Below, in pieces: positions 36,431 through 46,400 of a DNA stretch of 64,000 nucleotides. Made by a program: the position numbers and the translations under genes. This DNA is from Datnioides undecimradiatus (lineage: Eukaryota > Chordata > Actinopteri > Lobotiformes > Datnioididae). How positions within the stretch are numbered: position 1 is the first letter of the stretch; every line of letters starts with the position of its first letter. The stretch spans positions 16,416,148 through 16,480,147 of the forward strand of contig WARS01000008.1 of the NCBI GenBank assembly GCA_008933995.1, in the 5' to 3' direction. The notes beneath the pieces were generated by a model. The model ran no database searches. It worked only from the letters and a program-made list of their open reading frames with translations, and was not told the origin of the DNA.

Positions 36431-37774
36431 CAACACAAATATATACCAGGGTATACACAATTATATATATTTTGTTAGAGAATCCTCAAATTTCCCAAAC
36501 TCTGAAATGCTAATTGTGCACCGTCCCAGCGAGAGACGCAGCGAAAGTGCTCCTGCAGCCCTGCAAACATCGAAATAGACGCAGTCCCCAAATGTGATGT
36601 ACGAGTTACGTAACGTTGACGTGTTTGCTTTGGAAAACAACGAAACCCTGGGATAGAACACAATAAACATTACCATGCTGCGTGTTCTCCGCCGCAGATC
36701 ACGTGATCGGCCTTTCATCGTCACATTTACAGGAAAGCTGCTCCTGCCTGGGTGTAAAACATGACCGTAATCCGATTAAAAACATGAATTTATCGTTTTG
36801 AAATATTCAGAATAACCCGTTTTTACTGCAGCGGGCCTCGTCCACGTGAAACCAGGTACCACGGCAGCTGGTATTAAACCCAATCATGCATTTCATTTAA
36901 TAGCAGATTGATCGCCATTTGCCATTTGATCGCCTGGTATCACCCGACTCTGGGAGCTGCGCCCTCCGTGTGACGGGTGCTGCATCATAGATGAAGTTTA
37001 CCATCATCCTCCTTCTTCTTATTCCCATTTACATTTCATTCACATTACAAAAGCGGGCGATTCAGAGGCGCCAGTTAGCGGAGCCCGTCTTTGGACTGTG
37101 GGAGGAAACTGACAGTGAGCACTCGAAACTACCCATAGGTGTGAATCTTTGTGCGAATGTGCAGAACTGTCTGTGTGCGTGATGGATCAGCGGCTTGTCG
37201 TAGGTGTTGCCTGCCATTTGCCAATGCATGCTGGGAAAGGCTTTAGCCTTTATGACCTTGAATGGGAATAAACAGAAAATATCCAGGCTGGCGGAGCGCG
37301 TTTTGTTGATCAACAGGGCCAAAACTAATCATAATGTGGGTTTTATGCTCGCTTTATTGAAAATTTGAATTTCTGATTCACTTAAACTGCTAAACTTCCC
37401 TTTGCAGGCGGGGACGTTGCACACGTTCCCTTACACAAACACCGTAGCGTGCACGTTGTAGCCGTCAGACTTTCAGAGAATATGCATGTCACAGCCAGGA
37501 TCACAGCTTTGACAATGCTCACTCGGTGTTCGCTGTGTTTGCATGCATCACACAGGCGCTGGTTCAGTTTTAAAATGAGGATCCCTCTGTTTGTCTCCCG
37601 CAAAGACGCTCGGCAGTCGGAGGCTTCGCCGTCCTCAGCAGCTGTGTCAGGACTTCAAACGCATCACGGCAAATCCAGAACAGACGTATTGACTCATTAG
37701 ATTCCCTTCTGCAAGAAAGTTAGATGAAGCCACAGCAGAGACAGAGACACTGTGACTCATTCCACCAAGAACAC

Positions 37775-37794
37775 GCACACACACACACACACAC
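37775..37794. repeat. CA microsatellite
   Basis: Short CA run in intergenic DNA, inside a longer CA-rich stretch that reaches about 37850. Confidence 0.9.
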
Positions 37795-40700
37795 GCATGC
37801 ACACAGCTCAGACATGCAGTCACACTCACACGTGCGCATACACACAGCTCATGGTGATGAGCTTTCCAAGGCCGAATTGGTGAAAGAACTGAGCACAGAT
37901 TGGATATGTGATATGTGTGTGCGTGTGCGTGCGTGCATGAAAGGAAGAGATCAGAATAGCTCGCAGTGTTCCCTGCAAGAGGTGCATGCTGAACCCAAAC
38001 CCGATGAAACTGCTAACACTGCAGATTAAGTTCTCGCTCTTAATTGCCGTTGTAAGGATTCACCAAGTTCCCATGTTTACTCACTGCATCCTACATTTGT
38101 TGTTATTTATTATTAATTATTATTATTAGGAAACAGTCTGCAGAACCAGCAGAACCCTGGTTCTTTAGGCTCCAGTGAATGAATGTGTCTGTGGCTCTGC
38201 CTCTGGGTAAACAGCTCTCTGCAACGTTGGCATCACGGTGCATTTGAACTGCAAACTGTACATTAGCTGAACAGAAGCCACACTCCAAAGTTTCATGTCG
38301 CTCCCACTGAAAACGTCTCCGTATGCACTTATAATAGCACGAGGGTCACGTGAGCGAATCAGTCTGTATGTAAATAACAGGCCTGAGTGATTGGACCCTA
38401 CAATCAGGAGCTTTTCCTGCTGTAGCTCTGATTACAGCAGGACAGCGCACTGTAAAAAATGTTTTTTTAAAAAAATAAAACGTTTGTTTACAGTGGACCA
38501 AACACAAACACAGACTGCAGCCCAATCCAACAGATTCAGGGCGTCAGGTCAGGTTGGAACGGCAATGGGTCTTGACGTTGACCAATGAGAGCAAAGAGTG
38601 CTCCTCCGTGCACAGCTGAGGGGACGACGCTGCTGTGAGGTTGGACTGTGCAACAGAGGGAAGGCTTCTCCGAACCGGAGGCGACCAGGAGCGCACGGAC
38701 AGTCCCACGTTGCTGCTCCCGGAGGTCGGTCCCTGGCACCTCCTTCCTGGTGACACCGTGCAAACACGACGACTGAAGTTAGTCGCGGCAAGACTTTCCG
38801 ACTTAGTAACCACCTAATCTGGCGCAGATATGAGGTTCGTAGTCTGAACTGTTTGCAGGTTTCATTTGTGCAAGTCTGTCATTTTGCTGTTTTCTATGTT
38901 CGCAGCGTGGCGTGTCTGCAAACCTTCGATCACAGCTCGGGGAACAGCTACCCCACACCGTGAGCCAGCGTTTCGCGGCTCAGTGGGCTTTGTGTCGTCT
39001 CAATGAGAGGCATTTAGTGCTTATTGGAGAAAACTGGTGCTGGGTGCGCTGGTATGTCCGCTGCGTTTGAGGCTACACAATGACCGAAAAGGTCACAAAT
39101 GCGTATGTATGTATCCGCGCCCGAGACGTCTGACTCCTACATGCTGACTCACGCTGGTCGAGAGCCCTCTGAATGCCTTTAAATGTGAAAAATAATTGCT
39201 GTAACCATGACATGATGTTTTCGGCATGGCCTTTTTTGTCCTCTGGCATTCCTAGTGGGCACATTAACCCCCGAATCTAGATTAGTGCCATTAAACGTAC
39301 AATACCCTGTTAGACATGGGCATTCATTTGATTCAGCTGACAGGAATGGGAATAAAGAAAGAGAGTAGGTGTGCAGAAAGTGCTCCGCCGTCAGCCTCGT
39401 AGCCTTCAGGAGAAATCAGCCACCCCGGCTTCAGCTGAAAAGCAGCTCCACTCGTTCGTCTTTGCTTTATTTGAACGGGGATCGTCTCCGGGACTTGTTG
39501 GTTTGCCGAATTCTGCTCACGCCCTGGCTTCCTTCCTGCGTGTGAACGCCCAGTAACGACTTGATTTGGCGATTTGCAGATTAAAAGATGTTTGGGTAGG
39601 AGCAAACACTTGTCCGGTCCGGGGACAGAGCGTCTAGACCTCTTAAAATCACAGTCGGCCACGTTGACCAGACAAGACTCAGCACTGGCTCCAGAGTCAA
39701 CCTCAACTCAAACTCGTCTTGTGCACGAGATGAGACTGTTGCACACGTAGTCACTTCATCTTTATGCATCTCATCTGATGCAACATCTACAGTTGGTTGC
39801 AAACAGGGAGGGGCTTTACTGAAACACCTGAAATCACATTTGAGCTGAAGGGCAGGAGTGGCAGTTTGACATCTGGGCCAAAACACAATGCAACCTTTGT
39901 CACAGCCGAGCCGTGCAAAGTTCATATACTTCACAAGTGACAGACAGCTCGGCCAGCTCCCGGCCAGCTCCCGGCCAAACGTCTCTGCTCTGTGGCTCGG
40001 CAACGCTTTGCCTGCATGAATGTGTCATCGGACAGTCGTCATAGTCCCTTTTCAACCACATTCCTCCCAGTTTTGATCTGCAAATCAACAACTCTGTGCT
40101 CACTGGCTCATCAAAAGCTTCTTTCCTCTTCTTATTCAGGTCAGGTTGAGGAGAGCGACAGAGCAACAGCTTGTTCCCAATTAACTTCCTCTGCTTCTCC
40201 TCCGTGCGGCATCGCCGGGCGCTCTCAGACTTCTTTGCAGAGTCCTGGGTTTGTAGCAACGCACAGGAGCCAAAACCACATTAATGCGTAAGTGCACAGC
40301 CAACCTGAGGAGCTCGGTGACCTTGTGTCCTTCACCGGGTGACTTTTCATTTGACGGGAGCAGGCTCTCTTTATCGTGAGAGAAACACTGACCTGCAGTC
40401 TGTCAGAGCGAACCCCCTTTGATTTATTCAGTCTTTCATCACAGAGTCTGCGGCTGGTCCCACTCATCACTCTTGTGTCTGGCTTCGCTGTTGACATCAG
40501 TCGGCGCAAAGTGCTCCGAACTGGGACACGCGTCACTGGAAGAGGACTCGTCTGTGCGTCCTCAGCTGGAATGAAGTGACATTCGCCTTATATTTCACAC
40601 AAAAATATAAGTTTCATGCAAATTTAGCATGTTTTTCTCTTCTCTACGCCCACAAACAGGCGTATTTTTGCGACTGGAACCCGGATTTTAAATGAAAATG

Positions 40701-41090
40701 TGGGGAAATTAAAGCAAACACCAGTTTCACTATGTTGAAAACATGTTACTGGAACTGGAGCCTGGTCTGAAAAAGTACCTGCGACTTTCGTCAAGTTCAT
40801 TAGAAAAAAAAAAAAAAAACACACGAGAAAACCGGAAACTGGACGATTTTACTTTGGAAATAAAAGCGTGAAACCAAAGTGTCTCAAAATAAAGAGCAAG
40901 TAAATGACACGAACTATAAAAACAGCAATTTACATCTCAATTATGAAGCGAAACAATGTTTTTACAGCAAAAATCACACGTTATGTCCGTTTGGCTCGCA
41001 TTGAGGCCATTATTTTGAAAGTTATCACCGGAAGCAGAGTCTTATTTTAGCTCCCTTGACACAGATTCACTTTTTTTTAATTTAGATCTG

Positions 41091-41320
41091 AGGCACAGGC
41101 TGAAAAAAAGCGAGTCGCGCAGGAAATCTGCCCGTCTCCGTGTTTCTGCGCGGTGAAAGTTTCTCCGCTGGAAAGCGACGCGCAGGAACACACCGCGGCG
41201 GAAACAACCAATCGGCGCTCCGCCGTTCGATTGCGTATCGATTTGGGTTGGAGCGTCTCCTTTAGGCGCCGGGCTGCTCTCATCAATCTTACCGACGCTC
41301 CGCACCTGTGCGTGTGGATC
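41091..41320 (+). promoter_or_regulatory. caln1: Candidate CALN1 promoter, CpG-rich
   Basis: CpG density rises sharply here compared with the AT-rich DNA before it, with many CGCG and GGCG words between 41110 and 41280. A CCAAT box in good NF-Y context (AACCAATCGG) is at 41208-41212. No TATA box is evident. A strong splice donor lies about 480 bp downstream (41801), consistent with a first exon starting near 41280-41330. The transcription start is inferred. Confidence 0.45.
41208..41212 (+). promoter_or_regulatory. caln1: CCAAT box (NF-Y type)
   Basis: AACCAATCGG fits the NF-Y consensus and sits in the CpG-rich stretch before the putative first exon. Function is inferred from context. Confidence 0.5.
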
Positions 41321-41800
41321 CACGGTCCGCGGGATTATTATTATTATTATGTTTTTTTTTACTTTGCATCCACGCATCTTTGCAGTGACAGCTCAGTGTT
41401 TTCTCTCTCCCTCTCTCTCTCTCTGACTGCGCGTGAATCTAACCGGATGCGACGTGGAGCCGGAGGACAAATTAAAAAATTGATGAGAGTTTGGCGAAAA
41501 GTGCAACTCGGCTGAACGCGCGGCGCGCTGCTGCTGCCGCTGCTGCCGGACTTCACATCAGAGGGGAAGAAAACAAGACATCCGGTTTGACCTCTCAGCT
41601 TCATTTCATGACGATGGGCAGAAATGACAGCACTGCACCCCCCCAAATAAAGGATTAATTCATCTGTAACGCGACAGTCAACGCGGATCGATCAACGAGG
41701 CTGATTGAGGAGTCCGCCACAAGTCTCTAAACTGGATCCCACTGCAGGCATCGATTATCGGATTTGACTGATCACCCTCAGACGCACAACACCCTCAAAG
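41320..41800 (+). other. caln1: Putative non-coding CALN1 first exon (start approximate)
   Basis: The stretch ends CAAAG followed by GTAAGT at 41801, a near-perfect donor. It has no long open frame and holds small upstream ORFs (for example a 22-codon one at 41447-41515). The known vertebrate gene has non-coding first exons spliced to the exon with the MPFHH start. If this exon joins 51827 directly, the canonical short protein results; if it first joins the 42.8-43.4 kb exon, the long isoform results. Without transcripts both are inference. Confidence 0.45.
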
Positions 41801-42261
41801 GTAAGTTGGGCAAATTAGGCGATGAATAACAGTCTGAGTGAGGCGATGGGGCCGGATCTTATGATCAGCACCGCAGCGTGTTGGTGTGTGACGGCGAGGC
41901 GCTGCCTTCAGGCCCGCACCTGTTGTCCGGATCGGTCAGGACCTGCGGGCGTCCACTCAGGACTGAAGATCTGCTCCGATATCTTTGACGCGTCTCGGCA
42001 CTGTGTCAGAAACAAACGAATATTCTACTTTCTGCGCGTCGAAGGCTGATTTGTGCTTGGTAAAGTTTTTTATTTTTTTTTAATGAATTGACTGTTGACC
42101 TGCTTCGGGGTAAATCGTCTCGGGGTACGCGTTTCAAATCGCGATGATTTCTGGGCAGAGCGTCTTTTAACGAGGAGCTCGACACTAACGCCTGTTGGTG
42201 ACGAGTGAGGCTGTTGCGTGAATGTAGTTTTCTGTCACACTGATGACGAGCAGCTCACAGG

Positions 42262-42263
<2 letters not shown>

Positions 42264-42293
<30 letters not shown>
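42264..42293. repeat. GT microsatellite
   Basis: Perfect GT run in the CALN1 5' region, facing a CA run at 42590-42615. Confidence 0.95.
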
Positions 42294-42294
<1 letters not shown>

Positions 42295-42552
42295 GAGGCT
42301 CGATGGGGCTCAGCAGAGCTCTCACTGAGGACCCCCCGCCGGACGCCCCCCTCCCCCGCCCACCCCCATCACCGTCGCCATCCACCCCGTTGCGCAGCGT
42401 CCAACGCGCGCTCTTGCTGCACGCGGTGGCGCACGCTGTTACGCACGGCGCGCTCTGCCTGAGATGTGTCGCTTCTCTGTGTGATGCGCCTTCACAACAT
42501 CCCCGCGCTGACCTGCAGAGCGCACTGTAAGCATAATCCACTGGGGTACGAA

Positions 42553-42579
42553 GCGCGCGCGCGTGTGTGTGTTGTCTCC

Positions 42580-42615
<36 letters not shown>
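42553..42615. repeat. Alternating CG/GT and CG/CA tracts (Z-DNA-prone)
   Basis: Two strictly alternating purine-pyrimidine tracts, GCGC...GTGT at 42553-42572 and GCGC...ACAC at 42581-42615, are separated by about eight bases. The two GCGCGCGCGC blocks can also pair with each other as a hairpin. Confidence 0.93.
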
Positions 42616-42709
42616 GCCTCTCTTGTTCTTTCACCTTATCTTTCTAACATAAATCTTGCTCCCTGTCTTCTTCTGTCTTGTCAGCTCCTGTTGGTCTGTC
42701 ATTCTTTAT

Positions 42710-42835
42710 TTGACCGTCTGCCTACACCCTGTCTCTCTGTCTCTGTCTCTGTCTCTGTTCCTCTCAGTCTCCCTCCCTCTCTCTCCCCCTCTCTCTCTCT
42801 TTTGCCTCTGTCTCTCTGCCTCCAGCCTCTCCCTG
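42710..42835. repeat. Polypyrimidine (CTGTCT/CT) tract, possible acceptor region
   Basis: About 120 bp almost wholly C and T, with CTGTCT repeats and CT runs. It ends near a CCTCCAG (AG at 42824-42825) that would serve as a splice acceptor for the coding exon downstream. A purine-rich counterpart (GAGA/GGGA repeats) lies at about 42959-43030. Confidence 0.8.
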
Positions 42836-43048
42836 TGTATTTTGCGAGCACAGCCGCAGGCAGGCAGGAAGGCAGGCGAGCAGGCAGGGCTGAGTCTGTC
42901 ATTGGGACTCACTAATGAGCCCTCCACTCTGTCTCCCCATGTGGAGGAATGTTTGCACTGGAGAGCGAGTGAGAGAGCAAAGGGGGAGAGAGGGAGTCAC
43001 AGAGGAGGGAGGGAGGGAGGGAGGGAGTGAGGAGCCAAGGAGTGGAGC

Positions 43049-43225
43049 ATGAGAGTGAGCTGTCGTACCTGCTGCTCTCACTGCTCAAATATTAACAACG
43101 GGTTTCTGGGAACCGATGCCGCTGCTCTGGGACAAGCCCAAACTGTGGAGGCAGCCGGGCTCAGTGGTTTGTGGACAGGCAGTCTGCCGCTGCTGCTGGA
43201 GGCACCGCTGCATCTAAGAGGCTGA
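43049..43225 (+). other. Upstream ORF overlapping the long CALN1 start (TGATG)
   Basis: A 58-codon frame starts at an ATG with A at -3 (43049) and ends in TGA at 43223-43225. The last A of its stop is the first base of the ATG that opens the long calneuron isoform, giving TGATG. A second, 33-codon upstream ORF (43116-43217) ends seven bases before the same ATG. The peptides resemble nothing known to me. If both lie in the mRNA leader, translation of the long isoform would need leaky scanning or reinitiation. Inclusion in a transcript is not shown. Confidence 0.4.
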
Positions 43226-43427
43226 TGGAGGAGGAGGTCACAGAGCCCGATCCTCAGACAGTGGAGCCCGCCGGCATGCCTCCGCCGGGGACGCACTCTG
43301 AGGTGAACGGAGACCTGCCGGGCAACCCGTACCTGAGAGACGGGGCGGTGGACGTGATGGAGAGTCCGGCGAGGGAGCCTGTTGTGCTGCAGGATCCTGC
43401 CGAGTACAGTCAAAGCGATGAGTATGG
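43225..43427 (+). CDS. caln1: CALN1 alternative N-terminal exon (long isoform)
   Basis: The open frame starts at ATG 43225, the first ATG in this frame after an in-frame TAA at 43093-43095. It reads MEEEVTEPDPQTVEPAG, then PPPGTHSEVNGDLPGNPYL, and ends QSDEY plus two bases of a glycine codon, with donor GTAAGA at 43428. Splicing to the acceptor at 51827 completes GGG and continues GEK-MPFHHV, adding 70 residues before the canonical methionine. Human CALN1 also has a longer form in which an upstream exon reads into WEK-MPFHH, so the same junction supports this model. The extension is acidic, rich in Glu, Asp and Pro, with no predicted domain or signal peptide, and is probably disordered. Its sequence bears little likeness to the human extension as I recall it. 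Phase agreement across an 8.4-kb intron is the main evidence. Confidence 0.7.
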
Positions 43428-46400
43428 GTAAGAATCAGCATGGGAGCGACGGAGAGAAGGAGAGTCTGTTGCTGCAGGAAGCAGCTGGTGATGTGTGCAG
43501 AGAGGTGGCACTTCTGTGGGACGCTCCCTTCTCCCTTCTCAGTTTGGAGAGCGCTTGACTCCCGTTTCGCAGCGATGGCTCGACGAATTGTCTTTGCGCC
43601 CCGTTGGGCTGCGTTTTAAAGCGCCTCCACTGCACGGTCCACGGCACTGGAAAGTCATTTAACGAGAAATTGCTCTCACAGAACGTTCAGGCGTGTGTTA
43701 TTGATCCAGAGTAATGATTTTCACCCTGTTATTTACATTACACGGACAGATTTGGGCACACACATGTGTTTTGGTTGTGTACGTTGCATAACTTGGCGTC
43801 ATTCTCCACATCTGATGTGGCTGGGTGGTCAAAAGCTGTTGGTGAGTAATCCATCTTAATCATGACTTGCTAGATGGACCTGCTCAGTCTTCACACTGAT
43901 GGTTCTTTAGCCTCTCCTTTGCTGCAGCAGCGCGCACGGAGCCGCCGCCGTGTTTACACGGATGCATACGGGTGGACGGAGTCATCGGACGCCAACAAGC
44001 TGCCTCGCCATCTAGAAACGCGGCAGGATAGTGTGAACAGCATAGCTCATGTCTGACTTGATGCAAAGTTTCTAGATGTTGCATGAATCATCACTTTGGC
44101 TGTGTTTTAACGGCGCTTTCGCTTTCTGAACTGGGCTTTTTCGTGACCGGTTGGGTGTTTGTTTGCTCTCTGGTGATGCAAAAATGGCGAAAACCACACT
44201 GAAGCCGCGGCGTTTCGTCTCTTTCGGCGGGTTTAAACCTTTTAAAGCAGATGCTTTTATTGGTTGATTGATTTTTTTTGTTTATTGGTTCACAAAAAAA
44301 AGGAGGCCTCCAGTGGTTTTCAGCATCGGCGCATTCGTTTTCCAAATCTAAGAGGAAATCAGCTGATTCTGCCCGCGTGCCGCTAACCTGATTAGATCTT
44401 AACTTGCGGAGGCGCTGACCGCTTTGGAAGCAGTCGCACTCGCGCATAGCGTCAAGCGCACGGCATTTCTGGAAGTCAAGCGCACGCAGAAAGTTAAAAA
44501 TTGTTTTACAGCGAACTTGCACTTTTTCTGCCGCCCTTTCATTTTAAAACACGCACTCTTCTTCTCCTTCCTGTCCCGAGCGTCCAGCAGCGTAGACGCA
44601 CGAGTCTGACGTCAGCGTTTTGCAAAACAGCGCATCAATTAAAGGAACCAGTGAGCTCTGGCATGTACGGTTGCAGTGGACTGGGCGGTCTGGATCCGAG
44701 TCTGGATCCCTCGGCCCTTTTAAGCCTTATGCTAATGTGGCTCCACCTCAGTGTGTGATGTGTTAGCAGCTGTCTTTGTGTCACATCTTTGATAAGCTGA
44801 TCAGAAAAGAAGAGGGCGTCCGCTGCCCTCTTTGCTCCAGTGTGGATCCACGCTCCAAGCTAAGCTAACGTCTCGTGGTGTTACAGTTTCTCAGTGTGAA
44901 GGGGAGACATGCCAGAGTCTTTTACTTTGCTCCCGGAGAGGGGAACTCAATGTGTATTCAAACTGTCTCTCCTCAACGTGGACGTTTAGACGTGCTCATA
45001 AAGATGTCGCCGTGTCACGCTGCTCTTTGCGCAGTTGATTTTGCGGTTGGAAGGTCCGCCGCCGGTACACAATGTTCTGCTTGTGTCCCCCTCCAGCGTC
45101 GGCCCATTGCTATTGGCTGTTGTGCTGCAGGGTCTGATGTGAGAAACTGCCATCTGGCCTCCTCGTCATGCAGAAAGCTTTGACTAAAGCTGCGGCCGTT
45201 TCGTCAGGTTGCACTCTCTCCAAGAGGCAGGGCTCAGAGACGAGGGCTGGCGCGGCGCTGTGGCGCGGTCGTGGGTTGATTAGTCACGTCTTGCAGAGAG
45301 AGAGGGAGGTTTAATGAGTGTTTTTACTGCTCGGCTGCACAGTATCTACAAAAATCATCCAATTGATTGATCTGATTATTGTTCATTATATCAAAAGGAC
45401 AAGATTAAACCCTCTGTAGGAATTAGTTTTATCATTTTCAAACAGCTTGTTGCTCTGGTCACAGGAAAATATCAAGTTTAAGTCTCTTTATGGACAATTT
45501 ACAAACATTTTTAGCATGAATGTCACCTTTTAACATGTCTTTTGCAAAAGAATTCATAATAAATTATTATTTTTTATTATTTATTGAAATATAGAGCGTC
45601 TTGTTTTGGTCGCACGTCCGTTATTTTGTTAGTCTGAACAAACCAGATCAGACCGTACCACATGCTCATTCACACAACTGTCAATAAAACCATTAAATGA
45701 TGGTAGAATTAAAACATTAATGCTAAAACCCAAAACTTTAAATGGATTAAACGTGAAATGGAGCAAAGTTTAAATGCTAAATGCTAAAATCAGTCGTTTA
45801 TTTATTGATTTTTATTTTGTTTTTTGTTCACTTTAAGCAATTTATCAAGCTCTAAAAACCCTAAATGTCACGATTTGCCGTCGATCGAACCGTAATGTAC
45901 TTTAAATCTTTTGGACAAATGCATTTTTGTATTTTTGGACCTTTTCTTTTAATGTTTTCATCTTTTTTTTTTTTATACATTTGCTTTGGGAAGATAACGG
46001 ATTAATGAACTTAGAGTCTCCCTGCTTGTCATCGTCCTGATGCTGCTGCGTTAGCCACGTCTCCACGCTGAATGCCAGGGCGTGTCCGTCACCTACGATG
46101 TCGGACACAAAGGGACGAATGAGTTCATCGCACCTCCTCGACGGTTCTTTGAGGACACGCGGCGTTTTAATGGCAGCGGCTTAATTGCAGCTTAGCGCTT
46201 CCTCCTTCAGGGTCAAAGTGTTTTGATTAGTCATGTCATCTTTGTCTTATCCTTGAAGTGTCAGTACAAGCGGTGCTCTCCCTCCGAGGCACGCACGCAA
46301 CTTTAATGGAGGTGGTTTTATTTATGTCTGAGCCGTAATTGGGTTCAGTTTTGCCGTGACCCAGTCTTAACAACGCTGGAAAGACTTAAAAGGGCCTGTA

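Larger units (their letters stand above)
26701..41090. other. Intergenic region between TYW1 and CALN1
   Basis: About 14.4 kb with no gene I can support on either strand. It contains two related dispersed repeats (27181-27330 and 33117-33310), an AT-rich patch with an AAT run (30028-30250), a GATA/TACA-like tract (28316-28670), a GT run (29861-29881), a 16-base G run (29675-29690), an AGCTCC hexamer array (31447-31476), a duplicated segment pair (34083-34530 and 36004-36430), a CA run (37775-37794) and a 16-base A run (40804-40819). Minus-strand frames clustered at 39333-40536 overlap one another and resemble no family. The stretch near 31580-31770 is rich in TAAT and octamer-like words and may be regulatory. 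Confidence 0.7.
41801..42826 (+). other. Putative CALN1 intron or alternative 5' region
   Basis: About 1 kb between the donor at 41801 and a possible acceptor (TGCCTCCAG, ending 42825) after a long pyrimidine tract. It includes a GT run (42264-42293), a second CpG-rich patch (42300-42560) and a CG/GT/CA alternating tract (42553-42615). It may be an intron or may hold an alternative promoter. The minus frame at 42185-42634 reads through the microsatellites and is not credible. Confidence 0.45.

Noticed and set aside
39333-40536. Cluster of four overlapping minus-strand frames (103-140 codons)
   Set aside because: Considered as a decayed transposon gene, but I find no reverse-transcriptase, transposase or zinc-finger motif, and the frames cannot be joined into a coherent protein.
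42185-42634. 149-codon minus frame and the overlapping plus frames (42466-42915, 42656-43030)
   Set aside because: They are made largely of translated GT/CA, CT and GC repeats (His-Thr, Val-Cys, Ser-Leu runs).
43171-43224. Upstream extension of the CALN1 long-isoform frame from GTG at 43171
   Set aside because: The frame is open back to 43096 but has no ATG before 43225; a non-AUG start cannot be supported from sequence alone.
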